Shown: positions 44,041 to 53,112 of the stretch, in pieces
Numbering within the stretch: the first letter of the stretch is position 1
Layout of the letters: the number at the start of each line of letters is the position of its first letter
Assembly (NCBI GenBank): GCA_017543445.1
Contig: JAFYGB010000076.1
Coordinates: 1-64,000 of the forward strand
Length of the DNA: 64,000 bases
DNA from: Lachnospiraceae bacterium
GTDB taxonomy: Bacteria > Bacillota > Clostridia > Lachnospirales > Lachnospiraceae
Direction: 5' to 3'
Translations under genes and position numbers: made by a program
Notes under the pieces: generated by a model
Told to the model about the DNA's origin: nothing
Database searches by the model: none
What the model saw: the letters and a program-made list of their open reading frames with translations, nothing else

Positions 44041-44139
44041 AGTAGAAGGGATAGTGCGGTTTTTGAAAAGCCGGTTTTCCCGAACGATGCAGGGCAGGAC
44101 AGGCATAGCAGCCGACCTGTTTACGAATAAAGGGGCTTC

Positions 44140-46227
44140 ATGGGAAAGAGTTTATTTATCGCGGAAAAACCGAGCGTGGCGCAGGAATTCGCTAAGGCTT
44201 TGAAGAAGAATGTTTCCCGCAAGGACGGATACATGGAGGGTGACGATGTGATCGTGACCTGGTGTGTCGGCCACCTGGTAACGATGAGTTATCCGGAGGC
44301 TTACGACGCGTCCCTGAAATCCTGGCGCATGGAGACACTGCCGTTTATTCCGGCCTCCTATAAGTATGAAGTCATCGCGAATGTGAAGAAGCAGTTCGAT
44401 ATCGTTGCAGGACTTCTCAACCGTCCGGACGTTGAGACGATCTATGTCTGCACCGACTCCGGACGCGAAGGTGAGTACATTTACCGCCTCGTCGAGCAGG
44501 AGGCACACGTCGTCGGGAAGAACCGTCGTCGTGTGTGGATCGACTCCCAGACGGAGGAGGAGATCAAGCGTGGCATCGCCGAAGCAAAGGACTTGAGTGC
44601 CTATGATAATCTGGGCGCATCCGCCTATCTGCGCGCGAAGGAAGACTACCTGATGGGTATCAATTTCTCACGTTTGTTGACGTTGAAGTTCGGCAACCAG
44701 GTGGCGCGGTGTCTGAATGAAGATCGCGGTGTGATCTCGATCGGCCGCGTTATGACCTGTGTCCTCGGCATGGTGGTACGCCGTGAGCGCGAGATCCGAA
44801 ACTTCCAGAAGACCATGTATTACCGAGTCAATGCGTCCTACGCTTTGGGCAGCGGCACTTTTACCGGCGAGTGGAAGACGACGCCGGACAGCTTTTATGA
44901 CGGATCACCTGCATTGTATAAAGAAAATGGCTTTAAGAAGCGGGAGGATGCAGAAGCCCTGATCGCGCGGGCGAAGGGCGAGGCAGAACGGCTGGAGACG
45001 CCGGCTGCGATGGAAGTGCTCTCGATCGAACGTAAGACCGAGAAGAAGAACGCTCCGCTTTTGTATAACTTGGCCGAACTTCAGAACGACTGTTCGCGCC
45101 GGTTTAAGATCAGTCCGGATGAGACCTTGCGCATCATCCAGGATCTTTATGAGAAAAAACTGGTCACCTATCCCCGTACCGATGCGCGTGTATTATCCAC
45201 GGCGGTCGCAAAGGAGATCGATAAGAATATTAAGGGACTCTTGCGTTATGAACCGGCTGCTTTGCTGGCACAGGAAGTGCTTGACATGGGGACCTACAAA
45301 ACCATCGCAAAAACGAAATATACGAACGATAAGCAGATCACGGATCACTATGCGGTCATCCCGACGGGCCAGGGATTTAACGAATTGCCGAAGCTGTCCC
45401 ATACGGCGGCCGGCGTATATGACATGATCGTGCGCAGGTTCTTAAGTATATTCTTCCCGCCTGCGGTCTATAAGAAGATCGCCCTCGATCTGGGCGGCCA
45501 GCCCACGGAGAATACGACGACAGGCGTTGCGAACCGCGAGCATTTCTTCACGAATTTCAAGATATTGACCGAAGAGGGATATTATAAAGTGACCGGAGTT
45601 CCGGGCGCGAACGTGAAGAAAAAGACGGATAAGGGCGACGAGGATGCAGAGCCGAAAGAAGGCGAGGAGGAAGAGAACGATCTTCGAAATTCGCCGGATC
45701 TGCAGCGTTATCTGGAGGAACTGAAGAAGGGCAGTCATCTGCCGGTGCAGGATTTCTCCATCCGCGAGAGCGAGACGCAGCCACCCGCGCGGTATAACTC
45801 TGGTACGCTCATTCTGGCCATGGAAAATGCGGGCCAGCTCATCGAGGATGAGGAGTTACGTGCTCAGATCAAGGGCAGCGGTATCGGAACCAGCGCGACG
45901 CGTGCGGAGATTCTGAAGAAACTCGTCACGATCCAGTACCTGCATTTGAATAAGAAGACTCAGATCATCACACCGACGTTCCGCGGCGAGCTGGTCTACG
46001 AAGTCGTTGTGGCTTCTATGCCGCAGATGCTGAACCCGGATCTGACGGCGAGTTGGGAGAAGGGCCTGTCCTACGTGGCAGAAGGCGCTATCTCCGAAGA
46101 CGAATATATGAAAAAACTATCGGATTTCATTACCCGCAGATGTGTGAACGTGAAGGGAATCGAGCATCCCGAAGCGATCCGCTCGCGTTTCGCGGGAGTG
46201 ATACCGTTTTATCGAAAAGGGGCATAA
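44140..46227 (+). CDS. topB: DNA topoisomerase III
   Basis: 695 residues, type IA enzyme. The N-terminal Toprim domain begins GKSLFIAEKPSVAQEFAKAL and has CTDSGREGEYIYR; the active-site Tyr is in KKLVTYPRTDARVLS; GSGIGTSATRAEIL marks the central domain. No C-terminal zinc-finger cysteines follow, as in Firmicute TopB. A charged Lys/Asp/Glu insert (about 490-515) is probably disordered. It decatenates and relaxes negatively supercoiled DNA. Chromosomal housekeeping copy, since no plasmid or ICE genes surround it. Confidence 0.93.
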   Translation: MGKSLFIAEKPSVAQEFAKALKKNVSRKDGYMEGDDVIVTWCVGHLVTMSYPEAYDASLKSWRMETLPFIPASYKYEVIANVKKQFDIVAGLLNRPDVETIYVCTDSGREGEYIYRLVEQEAHVVGKNRRRVWIDSQTEEEIKRGIAEAKDLSAYDNLGASAYLRAKEDYLMGINFSRLLTLKFGNQVARCLNEDRGVISIGRVMTCVLGMVVRREREIRNFQKTMYYRVNASYALGSGTFTGEWKTTPDSFYDGSPALYKENGFKKREDAEALIARAKGEAERLETPAAMEVLSIERKTEKKNAPLLYNLAELQNDCSRRFKISPDETLRIIQDLYEKKLVTYPRTDARVLSTAVAKEIDKNIKGLLRYEPAALLAQEVLDMGTYKTIAKTKYTNDKQITDHYAVIPTGQGFNELPKLSHTAAGVYDMIVRRFLSIFFPPAVYKKIALDLGGQPTENTTTGVANREHFFTNFKILTEEGYYKVTGVPGANVKKKTDKGDEDAEPKEGEEEENDLRNSPDLQRYLEELKKGSHLPVQDFSIRESETQPPARYNSGTLILAMENAGQLIEDEELRAQIKGSGIGTSATRAEILKKLVTIQYLHLNKKTQIITPTFRGELVYEVVVASMPQMLNPDLTASWEKGLSYVAEGAISEDEYMKKLSDFITRRCVNVKGIEHPEAIRSRFAGVIPFYRKGA

Positions 46228-46230
46228 ATC

Positions 46231-46908
46231 ATGAAAGAGATCCAGACGAAGGAATTGTTTGATCTGACTGCGGGTCACACGCTGGCGCAGGAATATTTGA
46301 AGGAAACGACTTATCCGTGGGAGGCGATCTCCCGGATCAGCACGTGGATCCGTGCGATCGGAGAGACGTTGGACCCGGAGGTTTATGATAAGGTCGCTGA
46401 GGATGTGTGGATCGCGAAGAGCGCGAAGGTATTTTCCTCTGCATATATCGGTGGGCCTTGCATCATCGGGGAAAATGCGGAAGTACGTCACTGTGCGTTC
46501 GTCCGTGGTTCGGCGTTGATCGGTGCGGGTGCCGTGGTCGGGAATTCGACCGAACTGAAGAATGTCATTCTGTTTGACGGCGTTCAGGTACCGCACTACA
46601 ACTATGTCGGAGACTCGATCCTCGGGTACAAGTCCCATATGGGCGCAGGTTCCATCACATCGAACGTGAAGTCAGATAAGACGCTCGTTACGATCAAGGA
46701 TTCCGAAGCAGATTCGCAGATCGAGAGCGGACTGAAGAAACTCGGCGCTATCCTGGGCGATGGCGTCGAAGTCGGATGCGGAAGCGTGCTGAATCCCGGT
46801 ACCGTGATCGGTCCGAATACGAATGTTTATCCGTTGTCGAGTGTTCGCGGCGTGATCGAGAAGAACAGCATTTACAAGCGTGCCGGTGAGGTGTGCGAAA
46901 AACGATAA
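46231..46908 (+). CDS. left-handed beta-helix (GlmU C-terminal-like) protein
   Basis: 225 residues. After a helical N-terminus (about 1-55) come hexapeptide-repeat coils: VWIAKSAKVFSSAYIGGPCIIGENAEV and, further on, GAGAVVGNSTELKN and GDGVEVGCGSVLNPGTVIGPNTNV. This resembles the acetyltransferase half of GlmU without the uridylyltransferase half. It may transfer an acyl group in cell-wall or polysaccharide sugar metabolism, but no catalytic His can be assigned with confidence. It starts 3 bp after the topB stop. glf, another sugar gene, lies two genes on. Confidence 0.75.
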   Translation: MKEIQTKELFDLTAGHTLAQEYLKETTYPWEAISRISTWIRAIGETLDPEVYDKVAEDVWIAKSAKVFSSAYIGGPCIIGENAEVRHCAFVRGSALIGAGAVVGNSTELKNVILFDGVQVPHYNYVGDSILGYKSHMGAGSITSNVKSDKTLVTIKDSEADSQIESGLKKLGAILGDGVEVGCGSVLNPGTVIGPNTNVYPLSSVRGVIEKNSIYKRAGEVCEKR

Positions 46909-46921
46909 GCAGAGAGGCGGG

Positions 46922-47602
46922 GTGTCTTTGTTTCATATCATAGTAGATTTTGAAATGGCCCGGGATGAGAAGCGGGGTCGGGAACATCAAGGCTCCGAGA
47001 TCATCCAGTTCGGTGCAGTAAAACTGAATGATGCATATGAGACCGTGAGTGAGTTTTCACGGTACGTGCGCCCCGAAAACCTTCGGATCGATCCTGAGAT
47101 CGAGGCGCTCACAGGGATCTCGAATGAGATGGTCGCGGATGCGCCGACATTCGGGGCGGCACTCGCTACGTTTTTGGACTGGATCGGCGATGAGGAATTT
47201 TGCGTATACTCATGGAGCCGGACCGATTATTATCAGCTGCATCATGAGAGCGAACGAAAGGAACTGTTGGACGAACGCGTGCAGAGGCTTCTGGATCACT
47301 GGGTGGACTTTCAGGAGGATTTCGGGAAGGAACTCGGGATCTCGCACAGCCTAAAACTGGAACACGCTCTGAAAGCGGCGAATATCGACTTTGAAGGGAA
47401 GGCTCACGACGGGCTGACGGACGCCCGTAATACGGCCCATCTTTTCGTTCTGTCGAAGGATCGTAAGAAGTTCGAGAAGGCGATCGCAGTGATCGCGGAT
47501 ATGTTCCGTCCGAAGCAAAGACTTTCGACCAGCCTGGGCTCCTTCTTCCCGGCAGGTTTAGATCTTCCGGAAGGTCCGGAGGATGAAGATACAGAGATTT
47601 AA
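46922..47602 (+). CDS. DEDDh 3'-5' exonuclease
   Basis: About 226 residues. ExoI (VDFEMARD) supplies Asp and Glu, exoII/III includes the Asp in SWSRTDYYQL, and the HDGLTDARNTAHL motif supplies the His and last Asp: a complete DEDDh site. It resembles the stand-alone ERI1/KapD-like exonucleases of Firmicutes rather than DNA polymerase proofreading subunits. The start is not an ATG that fits: GTG 46922 or TTG 46928 follows GAGGCGGGG, while ATG 46880 lies in the previous gene. RNA or DNA substrate is unknown. Confidence 0.85.
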   Translation: MSLFHIIVDFEMARDEKRGREHQGSEIIQFGAVKLNDAYETVSEFSRYVRPENLRIDPEIEALTGISNEMVADAPTFGAALATFLDWIGDEEFCVYSWSRTDYYQLHHESERKELLDERVQRLLDHWVDFQEDFGKELGISHSLKLEHALKAANIDFEGKAHDGLTDARNTAHLFVLSKDRKKFEKAIAVIADMFRPKQRLSTSLGSFFPAGLDLPEGPEDEDTEI

Positions 47603-47623
47603 TGCGAAATAGGAGAGATTATC

Positions 47624-48721
47624 ATGTATGATTATTTGATCGTCGGCGCAGGCCTTTACGGGGCAGTATTTGCGCATGAGGCGGCAAAGTCAGGCAAAAA
47701 ATGTCTGATCGTTGAGAAACGTTCCCACATCGCGGGAAACATTTTCACGGAAGATGTGGATGGCATCCATGTGCACCGTTACGGCGCGCACATTTTCCAT
47801 ACGTCGAACGAAGAGGTATGGAACTATGTATGTCAGTTCGCGAAGTTTAACAACTATATCAATTCGCCCGTTGCGGTATTCCATGATGAACTGTATAACC
47901 TGCCGTTCAATATGAATACATTTTCCAAACTATGGAACATCAAGACGCCGGCGGAGGCGAAGGAGATCCTGCGTTCGCAGATCGAAAAACTCAATATCAC
48001 CGAGCCGAAAAACTTGGAGGAGCAGGCACTGTCCCTCGTCGGACCAGACGTTTACTATAAGCTGGTGAAGGAGTACACCGAGAAGCAGTGGGGCCGTGAC
48101 TGTAAGGAACTGCCTGCGTTTATCATCCGTCGCCTGCCGCTTCGTTTTACGTATGATAATAACTACTTCAACGATCGCTACCAGGGCATCCCGGAAGAGG
48201 GCTATACGGCGCTGGTACAGGCGATGCTGGGCGATACCGAGGTGCTTTTGAACACCGATTACTTTGATTTCATCAAGGGGCATCCAAACATCGCGAAGAA
48301 GACGATCTATACCGGAAATATCGACGCATTCTTTGATTTCTGCTATGGACCGCTTGCGTACCGCAGCGTCCGCTTTGAGACGGAGCGTCTGGATGACTGT
48401 GACAACTACCAGGGGAATGCCGTAGTGAACTATACATCCCATGACCAGCCATATACCCGCGTCATCGAGCATAAACACTTCAATTTCGGCAAGCAGCCGT
48501 TTACGATCATTTCCCGTGAATACTCGGCAGAGTGGAAGCCCGGCATGGAACCGTACTATCCGGTCAATGACGAAACGAACGCCGCTTTATATGCGAAATA
48601 TAAAGCTTTGGCGGACGAAAGAGACGACGTGATCTTCGGTGGAAGACTGGGCGCATATCGGTATTACGACATGGATAAAGTCATCGCCGAGGCCCTGAAT
48701 CTTGCTGCAAAAGAACTTTAA
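47624..48721 (+). CDS. glf: UDP-galactopyranose mutase
   Basis: 365 residues. FAD enzyme converting UDP-galactopyranose to UDP-galactofuranose for surface polysaccharides. N-terminal Rossmann motif DYLIVGAGLYGAVFAHEAAK, then EKRSHIAGN, YGAHIFHTSNEEVW, EKQWGRDCKELP and the C-terminal FGGRLGAYRYYDMD flavin loop. Galactofuranosyl transferases are not in the window. AGGAGAG lies before the ATG. The next promoter starts 9 bp after its stop. Confidence 0.95.
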   Translation: MYDYLIVGAGLYGAVFAHEAAKSGKKCLIVEKRSHIAGNIFTEDVDGIHVHRYGAHIFHTSNEEVWNYVCQFAKFNNYINSPVAVFHDELYNLPFNMNTFSKLWNIKTPAEAKEILRSQIEKLNITEPKNLEEQALSLVGPDVYYKLVKEYTEKQWGRDCKELPAFIIRRLPLRFTYDNNYFNDRYQGIPEEGYTALVQAMLGDTEVLLNTDYFDFIKGHPNIAKKTIYTGNIDAFFDFCYGPLAYRSVRFETERLDDCDNYQGNAVVNYTSHDQPYTRVIEHKHFNFGKQPFTIISREYSAEWKPGMEPYYPVNDETNAALYAKYKALADERDDVIFGGRLGAYRYYDMDKVIAEALNLAAKEL

Positions 48722-48729
48722 AAAAACTG

Positions 48730-48758
48730 TTGACAATTGCCGCCGGCTTGTGTATAAT
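48730..48758 (+). promoter_or_regulatory. consensus promoter ahead of tRNA-Gly
   Basis: TTGACA (48730-48735), a 17-bp spacer and TATAAT (48753-48758): a perfect sigma-A promoter. The tRNA starts 57 bp later and the flavoprotein-cmk gene 170 bp later. Confidence 0.92.
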
Positions 48759-48814
48759 AGCATTTGTCCGTGTGAATGGATCGGTTATCCGAACATTCGG
48801 ACGCAGTCAGATAT

Positions 48815-48886
48815 GCGCGAGTGGCTCAGTGGTGGAGTATCGCCTTGCCAAGGCGAGGGTCGCGGGTTCGAATCCCGTCTCGCGCT
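48815..48886 (+). tRNA. tRNA-Gly (anticodon GCC)
   Basis: Acceptor GCGCGAG/CTCGCGC, anticodon stem TCGCC/GGCGA with loop TTGCCAA (GCC), T-arm GCGGG/CCCGT with loop TTCGAAT, discriminator T. CCA is not encoded; six Ts (48886-48891) begin at the discriminator. Confidence 0.95.
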
Positions 48887-48927
48887 TTTTTGATTCTCAA
48901 ATGTTTTTGAAGGAGTGACCATTCTAC

Positions 48928-50931
48928 ATGGATCAGGACTACCAAACTGCTAAGAATATTCTTGTCATCGGTGGTGGAGCCGCGGGCATGATGGCTGCGA
49001 TCGCAGCGGCATCGGCCGGCGGTAAGGTCACGTTGTTCGAAAAAAATGAGAAACTAGGTAAAAAACTATATATCACCGGAAAAGGCAGATGCAACGTGAC
49101 CAATGCCTGCGATCATGAAGACTTCTTCGCGAATATCGTACGAAATCCGCGATTCTTATACAGCAGTTTTCAATTGTGCTCCAACGATCTGGTGGTGAGC
49201 CTGCTGGAAGCTTACGGAGTGAAACTGAAGACGGAACGCGGAAATCGCGTGTTCCCTGTGAGCGATCATTCCTCGGACGTTATCCGGGCACTGTCGGATG
49301 AGCTGAAGCGGCAGAATGTTCGGGTATGCCTGAACTACGAGGTAAAGGGACTGCTCTTTGAAGAAGGAGACACGAAACGCTGTGTTGGCGTGATCGGGCG
49401 CGACGGAAAGAAGCATTACTACGACCATGTGATCGTTGCGACCGGAGGCCTTTCCTATCCCTCCACGGGATCGACGGGGGACGGGCTTCGGTTTGCTGAG
49501 AAGGTCGGCCTGAAGGTGAATGCCTGCCTGCCGTCTCTGGTGCCTTTCGAAGTGGAAGAAGGGTTATGCCGGGAATTGTCCGGACTATCGCTAAAGAATG
49601 TTGCGGTGAGCCTGACCTGCTCGAAGAAGGAGATCTATTCGGGCTTCGGCGAGATGCTGTTCACGCATTTCGGTGTTTCTGGTCCGCTGATTCTTTCGGC
49701 GTCGGCAGAAGCGACGGAATATCTGGCGAAAGGGCAGAAATTGACTTTGCATATCGACTTTAAGCCCGCACTTACAGAGAAACAGCTGAATGATAAAATG
49801 GTCCGCCTGTTAACGGAGGGTGCTACGAAGAGCCTGAAGAATGCACTCGGGTCGGTGCTTCCGGTCCGCCTGTTGCAAGCAGTGATCGAAACTTCGGGCC
49901 TGGATCCGGAGAAAAAATGTAACCTAGTATCGAAACAGGAGCGGCTGGACTTTATACATGCTTTAAAAGATTTCGCATTGACCGTTACGTCGACACGAGG
50001 CTTCGCTGAAGCTGTGATCACGCGCGGCGGTGTGGATGTTAAGAATATTTCCCCGACCACGATGATGGTAAAAGGCATTGAGGGCCTATCGTTTGCCGGA
50101 GAGGTGCTGGATGTGGATGCATTGACCGGCGGGTTCAACCTGCAGATCGCCTGGTCCACTGGTTACGCGGCAGGACTTTATGCGGCATCCGAGGAGAGCA
50201 CCCAGGGTGGAAGGCCGAAAGAGAAGGGAAAGAAACCAAAGGAGAAGAAGAAAATGAATATACAGATCGCTATCGACGGACCTGCGGGCGCGGGAAAGAG
50301 CACTATCGCGAAACAACTTGCGAAGAAGCTGGATATCCTTTATGTGGATACTGGTGCGATGTATCGTGCAGTCGCCTTATATCTACTTGAGAACGAGGTG
50401 GATATTGATGATGAAAAGGCAGTAACGAACATTTGCCGTAAAGCAAAACTGGATCTGACGCAGGAGAAGGACGGCCAACATGTGTTTTTAAACGGACGCG
50501 ATGTGAATCCGTATATCCGGACGCCGCAGGTCAGCGATGCAACTTCGCGAAGCAGTGCTTATGCAGGGGTTCGCGAGTACGTTGTCGCATCTCAGCGTGA
50601 GATCGCGAAGAACATAAGTCTGATCATGGACGGCCGTGACATCGGTACCGTCGTGCTTCCGGATGCGACGCTGAAGATCTACCTGACCGCAGACCCCGAG
50701 GTGCGTGCGAAGCGTCGATACGATGAGATGATCGCGCGCGGAGACGAAGCGGATTTCGAAACGATCCTCAGGGAGATCAAAGAGCGGGATCATCGCGATA
50801 TGACACGTGAGGTAACGCCGCTTAAGCAGGCAGAGGATGCGGTATGTGTAGATACGTCCTACATGAATATCGATGAGGTCGTGGATACGATCTACGGCTT
50901 GTGCATGGAACGCGTGAATAAGGGGAGATAA
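48928..50931 (+). CDS. flavoprotein (BaiN/HI0933 family) fused in frame to cytidylate kinase
   Basis: 667 residues. Residues 1 to about 420 are an HI0933/BaiN-type FAD oxidoreductase: VIGGGAAGMMAAIAAASAGG, GKGRCNVTNAC, ATGGLSYPSTGSTGDG, and the terminal DVDALTGGFNLQIAWSTGYAAG. A Lys-rich linker (about 421-442) leads to a complete Cmk of 225 residues from Met443: IAIDGPAGAGKSTIAKQLA, YVDTGAMYRA, GRDIGTVVLPDA. These are normally two adjacent genes. AAAGGAG (50238-50244) and ATG 50254 are still present at the junction, so Cmk may also be made alone. Cmk phosphorylates CMP and dCMP; the flavoprotein substrate is unknown. GGAG lies 12 nt before ATG 48928. Confidence 0.88.
   Translation: MDQDYQTAKNILVIGGGAAGMMAAIAAASAGGKVTLFEKNEKLGKKLYITGKGRCNVTNACDHEDFFANIVRNPRFLYSSFQLCSNDLVVSLLEAYGVKLKTERGNRVFPVSDHSSDVIRALSDELKRQNVRVCLNYEVKGLLFEEGDTKRCVGVIGRDGKKHYYDHVIVATGGLSYPSTGSTGDGLRFAEKVGLKVNACLPSLVPFEVEEGLCRELSGLSLKNVAVSLTCSKKEIYSGFGEMLFTHFGVSGPLILSASAEATEYLAKGQKLTLHIDFKPALTEKQLNDKMVRLLTEGATKSLKNALGSVLPVRLLQAVIETSGLDPEKKCNLVSKQERLDFIHALKDFALTVTSTRGFAEAVITRGGVDVKNISPTTMMVKGIEGLSFAGEVLDVDALTGGFNLQIAWSTGYAAGLYAASEESTQGGRPKEKGKKPKEKKKMNIQIAIDGPAGAGKSTIAKQLAKKLDILYVDTGAMYRAVALYLLENEVDIDDEKAVTNICRKAKLDLTQEKDGQHVFLNGRDVNPYIRTPQVSDATSRSSAYAGVREYVVASQREIAKNISLIMDGRDIGTVVLPDATLKIYLTADPEVRAKRRYDEMIARGDEADFETILREIKERDHRDMTREVTPLKQAEDAVCVDTSYMNIDEVVDTIYGLCMERVNKGR
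50238..50256 (+). promoter_or_regulatory. cmk: internal ribosome site and start codon for cytidylate kinase
   Basis: AAAGGAG, a 9-nt spacer, then ATG at 50254, in frame inside the fused reading frame. It would begin translation at MNIQIAIDGPAGAGKST, the usual Cmk N-terminus. This could yield a free 225-residue Cmk alongside the fusion. Confidence 0.7.
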
Positions 50932-50932
50932 A

Positions 50933-51787
50933 TTGAAAGTAATCGTAGCCAAAAGCGCCGGATTTTGTTTCGGTGTGACACGCGCGGTCGAACGCGTGTA
51001 TGAAGAGGTGGAGAAAAACGGGGATCTTCCGGTCTACACCTATGGACCCATCATCCATAATGAGATCGTGGTGGGGGACTTGGAGAAAAAAGGCGTTCGC
51101 GTCATCGAGGAGGGAGAGGATTTCTCGAAACTTCCGAAGGGCGTCGTCATCCTTAGCTCGCACGGCGTGAGTGAGGAGGTCTACGACCGCCTGATCGAAA
51201 GCGGCCACCAGGTGGTCGATGCGACCTGTCCGTTCGTTAAGAAGATCCACCGGATCGTGAGCGAACGAAGTGCCGCAGGAGAGAAGATCATCATCGCCGG
51301 AAACCCGGATCACCCTGAGGTTTCGGCCGTTCTCGGGTGGTGCAAAACGCCCGGAGCCGTGGTCCAAACGCCCGAAGAACTCGAAAAAGTGATGAAAAAT
51401 GAAAAAAATGCTGCAACTTTGGTCGCACAAACCACATTTAATCATAATAAGTTCGAAAATCTTGTTGCGTTTGCTAAAGAAATGCGGTATAATATCAATG
51501 TTGTAAACACGATATGCAATGCTACAAGGGTTCGACAACTGGAAGCATGTGAGGTTGCTGCACAGGTAGACTGTATGTTGGTGATTGGCGGAAGGCATAG
51601 TTCCAATACTCAAAAACTGTATGAGATTTGCAAAAACGTATGCGCCAAAACCTATTATCTGCAGACGGTGGCCGATATTGATCCGAACTGGTTTGATGGT
51701 GCCGCATGTGTGGGGATAACGGCTGGGGCTTCTACCCCGAACAATATTTTAGAGGAGGTTCAAATGCATGTCAGAAACGAGCTTTGA
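50933..51787 (+). CDS. ispH: 4-hydroxy-3-methylbut-2-enyl diphosphate reductase
   Basis: 284 residues. Last enzyme of the MEP isoprenoid pathway, making IPP and DMAPP. The three Fe-S cysteines are Cys12 in GFCFGV, Cys99 in DATCPFVKK and Cys195 in NTICNATRVRQ; SSHGV, AGNPDHPEV and TAGASTPN are also conserved. The start is TTG at 50933, with GGGGAG 5 nt upstream and the usual MKVIVAKSAGFCFGV N-terminus. In many clostridia IspH is fused to the S1 protein; here they are separate but overlap by 20 bp. Confidence 0.95.
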   Translation: MKVIVAKSAGFCFGVTRAVERVYEEVEKNGDLPVYTYGPIIHNEIVVGDLEKKGVRVIEEGEDFSKLPKGVVILSSHGVSEEVYDRLIESGHQVVDATCPFVKKIHRIVSERSAAGEKIIIAGNPDHPEVSAVLGWCKTPGAVVQTPEELEKVMKNEKNAATLVAQTTFNHNKFENLVAFAKEMRYNINVVNTICNATRVRQLEACEVAAQVDCMLVIGGRHSSNTQKLYEICKNVCAKTYYLQTVADIDPNWFDGAACVGITAGASTPNNILEEVQMHVRNEL

Positions 51788-52940
51788 ACAGATGTTAGAA
51801 GAAAGTTTAAAAACAATTCATACAGGAGAGGTAGTCACCGGTACGGTCATCGACGTTAAACCCGAAGAGATCGTTTTGAATATCGGCTATAAGGCTGACG
51901 GTATCATTACACGTAATGAGTACACCAACACACCGAACGCAGATCTTACGACTATGGTTAAAGTCGGCGACGAATTGTCCGCAAAGATCTTAAAGGTCAA
52001 TGACGGCGAAGGCCAGGTACAGCTTTCTTACCGTCGTATGAAGAACGAGCGCGTCAGCAAGGAGCTGGAAGAGGCATTCGAAAACCAGACCGTGCTTCGC
52101 GCACAGGTCAGCCAGGTACTGAAGGGCGGACTCGGAGTGATCGTGGATGATACTCGCGTATTCATTCCTGCAAGCCTGGTATCCGACATTTATGAGAAAG
52201 ATCTTTCCCGTTACGAGGGTAAAGAGGTTGAGTTCCTTATCACTGAGTTCAACCCGAAGAAGCGTCGCATCATCGGCGATTGCAAGACCTTGCTCATCGC
52301 TAAGAAGGAAGCAGCTCAGAAGGAGCTTTTCGCGAAGCTTGAGGTCGGCAGCGTTGTTACCGGTAAGATCAAGAACATCACCGATTTCGGTATTTTCGTA
52401 GATCTCGGCGGTGCAGACGGACTGGTTCACATTTCCGAGATGTCCTGGGGACGTCTGGAGAGCCCGAAGAAGAACTTCACCGTAGGCCAGACCGTTACGG
52501 CTTATGTTAAGGAGATCCACGATACGAAGATCGCCCTGAGCATGAAGTTCCCGGATCAGAACCCTTGGAAGAACGCAGCTGAGAAGTACGCAGTTGACAC
52601 CGTTGTAGAAGGTACCGTAGTTCGTATGGCGGATTTCGGCGCATTCGTAGAGCTTGAGCCCGGCATCGATGCACTGCTTCATGTTTCCCAGATCGCAAAA
52701 GAGCGTATCGGTAAGCCTTCGGACGTTCTGAAGATCGGCCAGAAGATCACCGCGAAGATCGTTGATTTCAATTCCGAAGATAAGAAGATCAGCCTCAGCA
52801 TGAAGGTACTTCTTGCAGATAAGGAAGAAAACGAGGACGTAGCTCCCGTTGATATCGACGCGGTTGCAGCAGCTACTGCAGAAGCTCCTGTTGAAGAGGC
52901 TCCGGCAGAGGCAGCACCTGCTGAAGAGACAAACGAATAA
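51768..52940 (+). CDS. rpsA: ribosomal protein S1-like RNA-binding protein
   Basis: 390 residues with four S1 domains, at roughly 18-90, 105-172, 190-260 and 275-345 (for example GKIKNITDFGIFVDLGGADGLVHISE). An Ala/Glu/Pro-rich tail of about 40 residues follows. Firmicute S1 homologues of this type bind mRNA on the ribosome. AGGAGG lies 9 nt before the ATG, inside the ispH 3' end. Last gene of the flavoprotein-cmk-ispH-rpsA unit; a terminator follows. Confidence 0.93.
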   Translation: MSETSFEQMLEESLKTIHTGEVVTGTVIDVKPEEIVLNIGYKADGIITRNEYTNTPNADLTTMVKVGDELSAKILKVNDGEGQVQLSYRRMKNERVSKELEEAFENQTVLRAQVSQVLKGGLGVIVDDTRVFIPASLVSDIYEKDLSRYEGKEVEFLITEFNPKKRRIIGDCKTLLIAKKEAAQKELFAKLEVGSVVTGKIKNITDFGIFVDLGGADGLVHISEMSWGRLESPKKNFTVGQTVTAYVKEIHDTKIALSMKFPDQNPWKNAAEKYAVDTVVEGTVVRMADFGAFVELEPGIDALLHVSQIAKERIGKPSDVLKIGQKITAKIVDFNSEDKKISLSMKVLLADKEENEDVAPVDIDAVAAATAEAPVEEAPAEAAPAEETNE

Positions 52941-52962
52941 TTCTCAGATCGAGATATATAGA

Positions 52963-52995
52963 AAGGACTTCGGATCTTCCGGAGTCCTTCTTTTT
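52963..52995 (+). terminator. terminator after rpsA
   Basis: AAGGACT (52963-52969) pairs with AGTCCTT (52983-52989), extended by CGG/CCG, and is followed by CTTTTT. Confidence 0.9.
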
Positions 52996-53028
52996 GTGCT
53001 TAGTTTTAAGGGTTAAGTGCGTCGGGAA

Positions 53029-53060
53029 ATAAAAAACCGGCACAGGAACCTGTACCGGTT
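53029..53060 (-). terminator. terminator of the DUF1294 gene
   Basis: On the minus strand AACCGGTACAGG-tt-CCTGTGCCGGTT is followed by TTTTA. A near-perfect 12-bp stem about 50 bp after the DUF1294 stop. Confidence 0.85.
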
Positions 53061-53112
53061 AAAAAAGTATGTGAAAGGAGAGGACCATTCCTTTGCGTAG
53101 ATCTAACGCACA

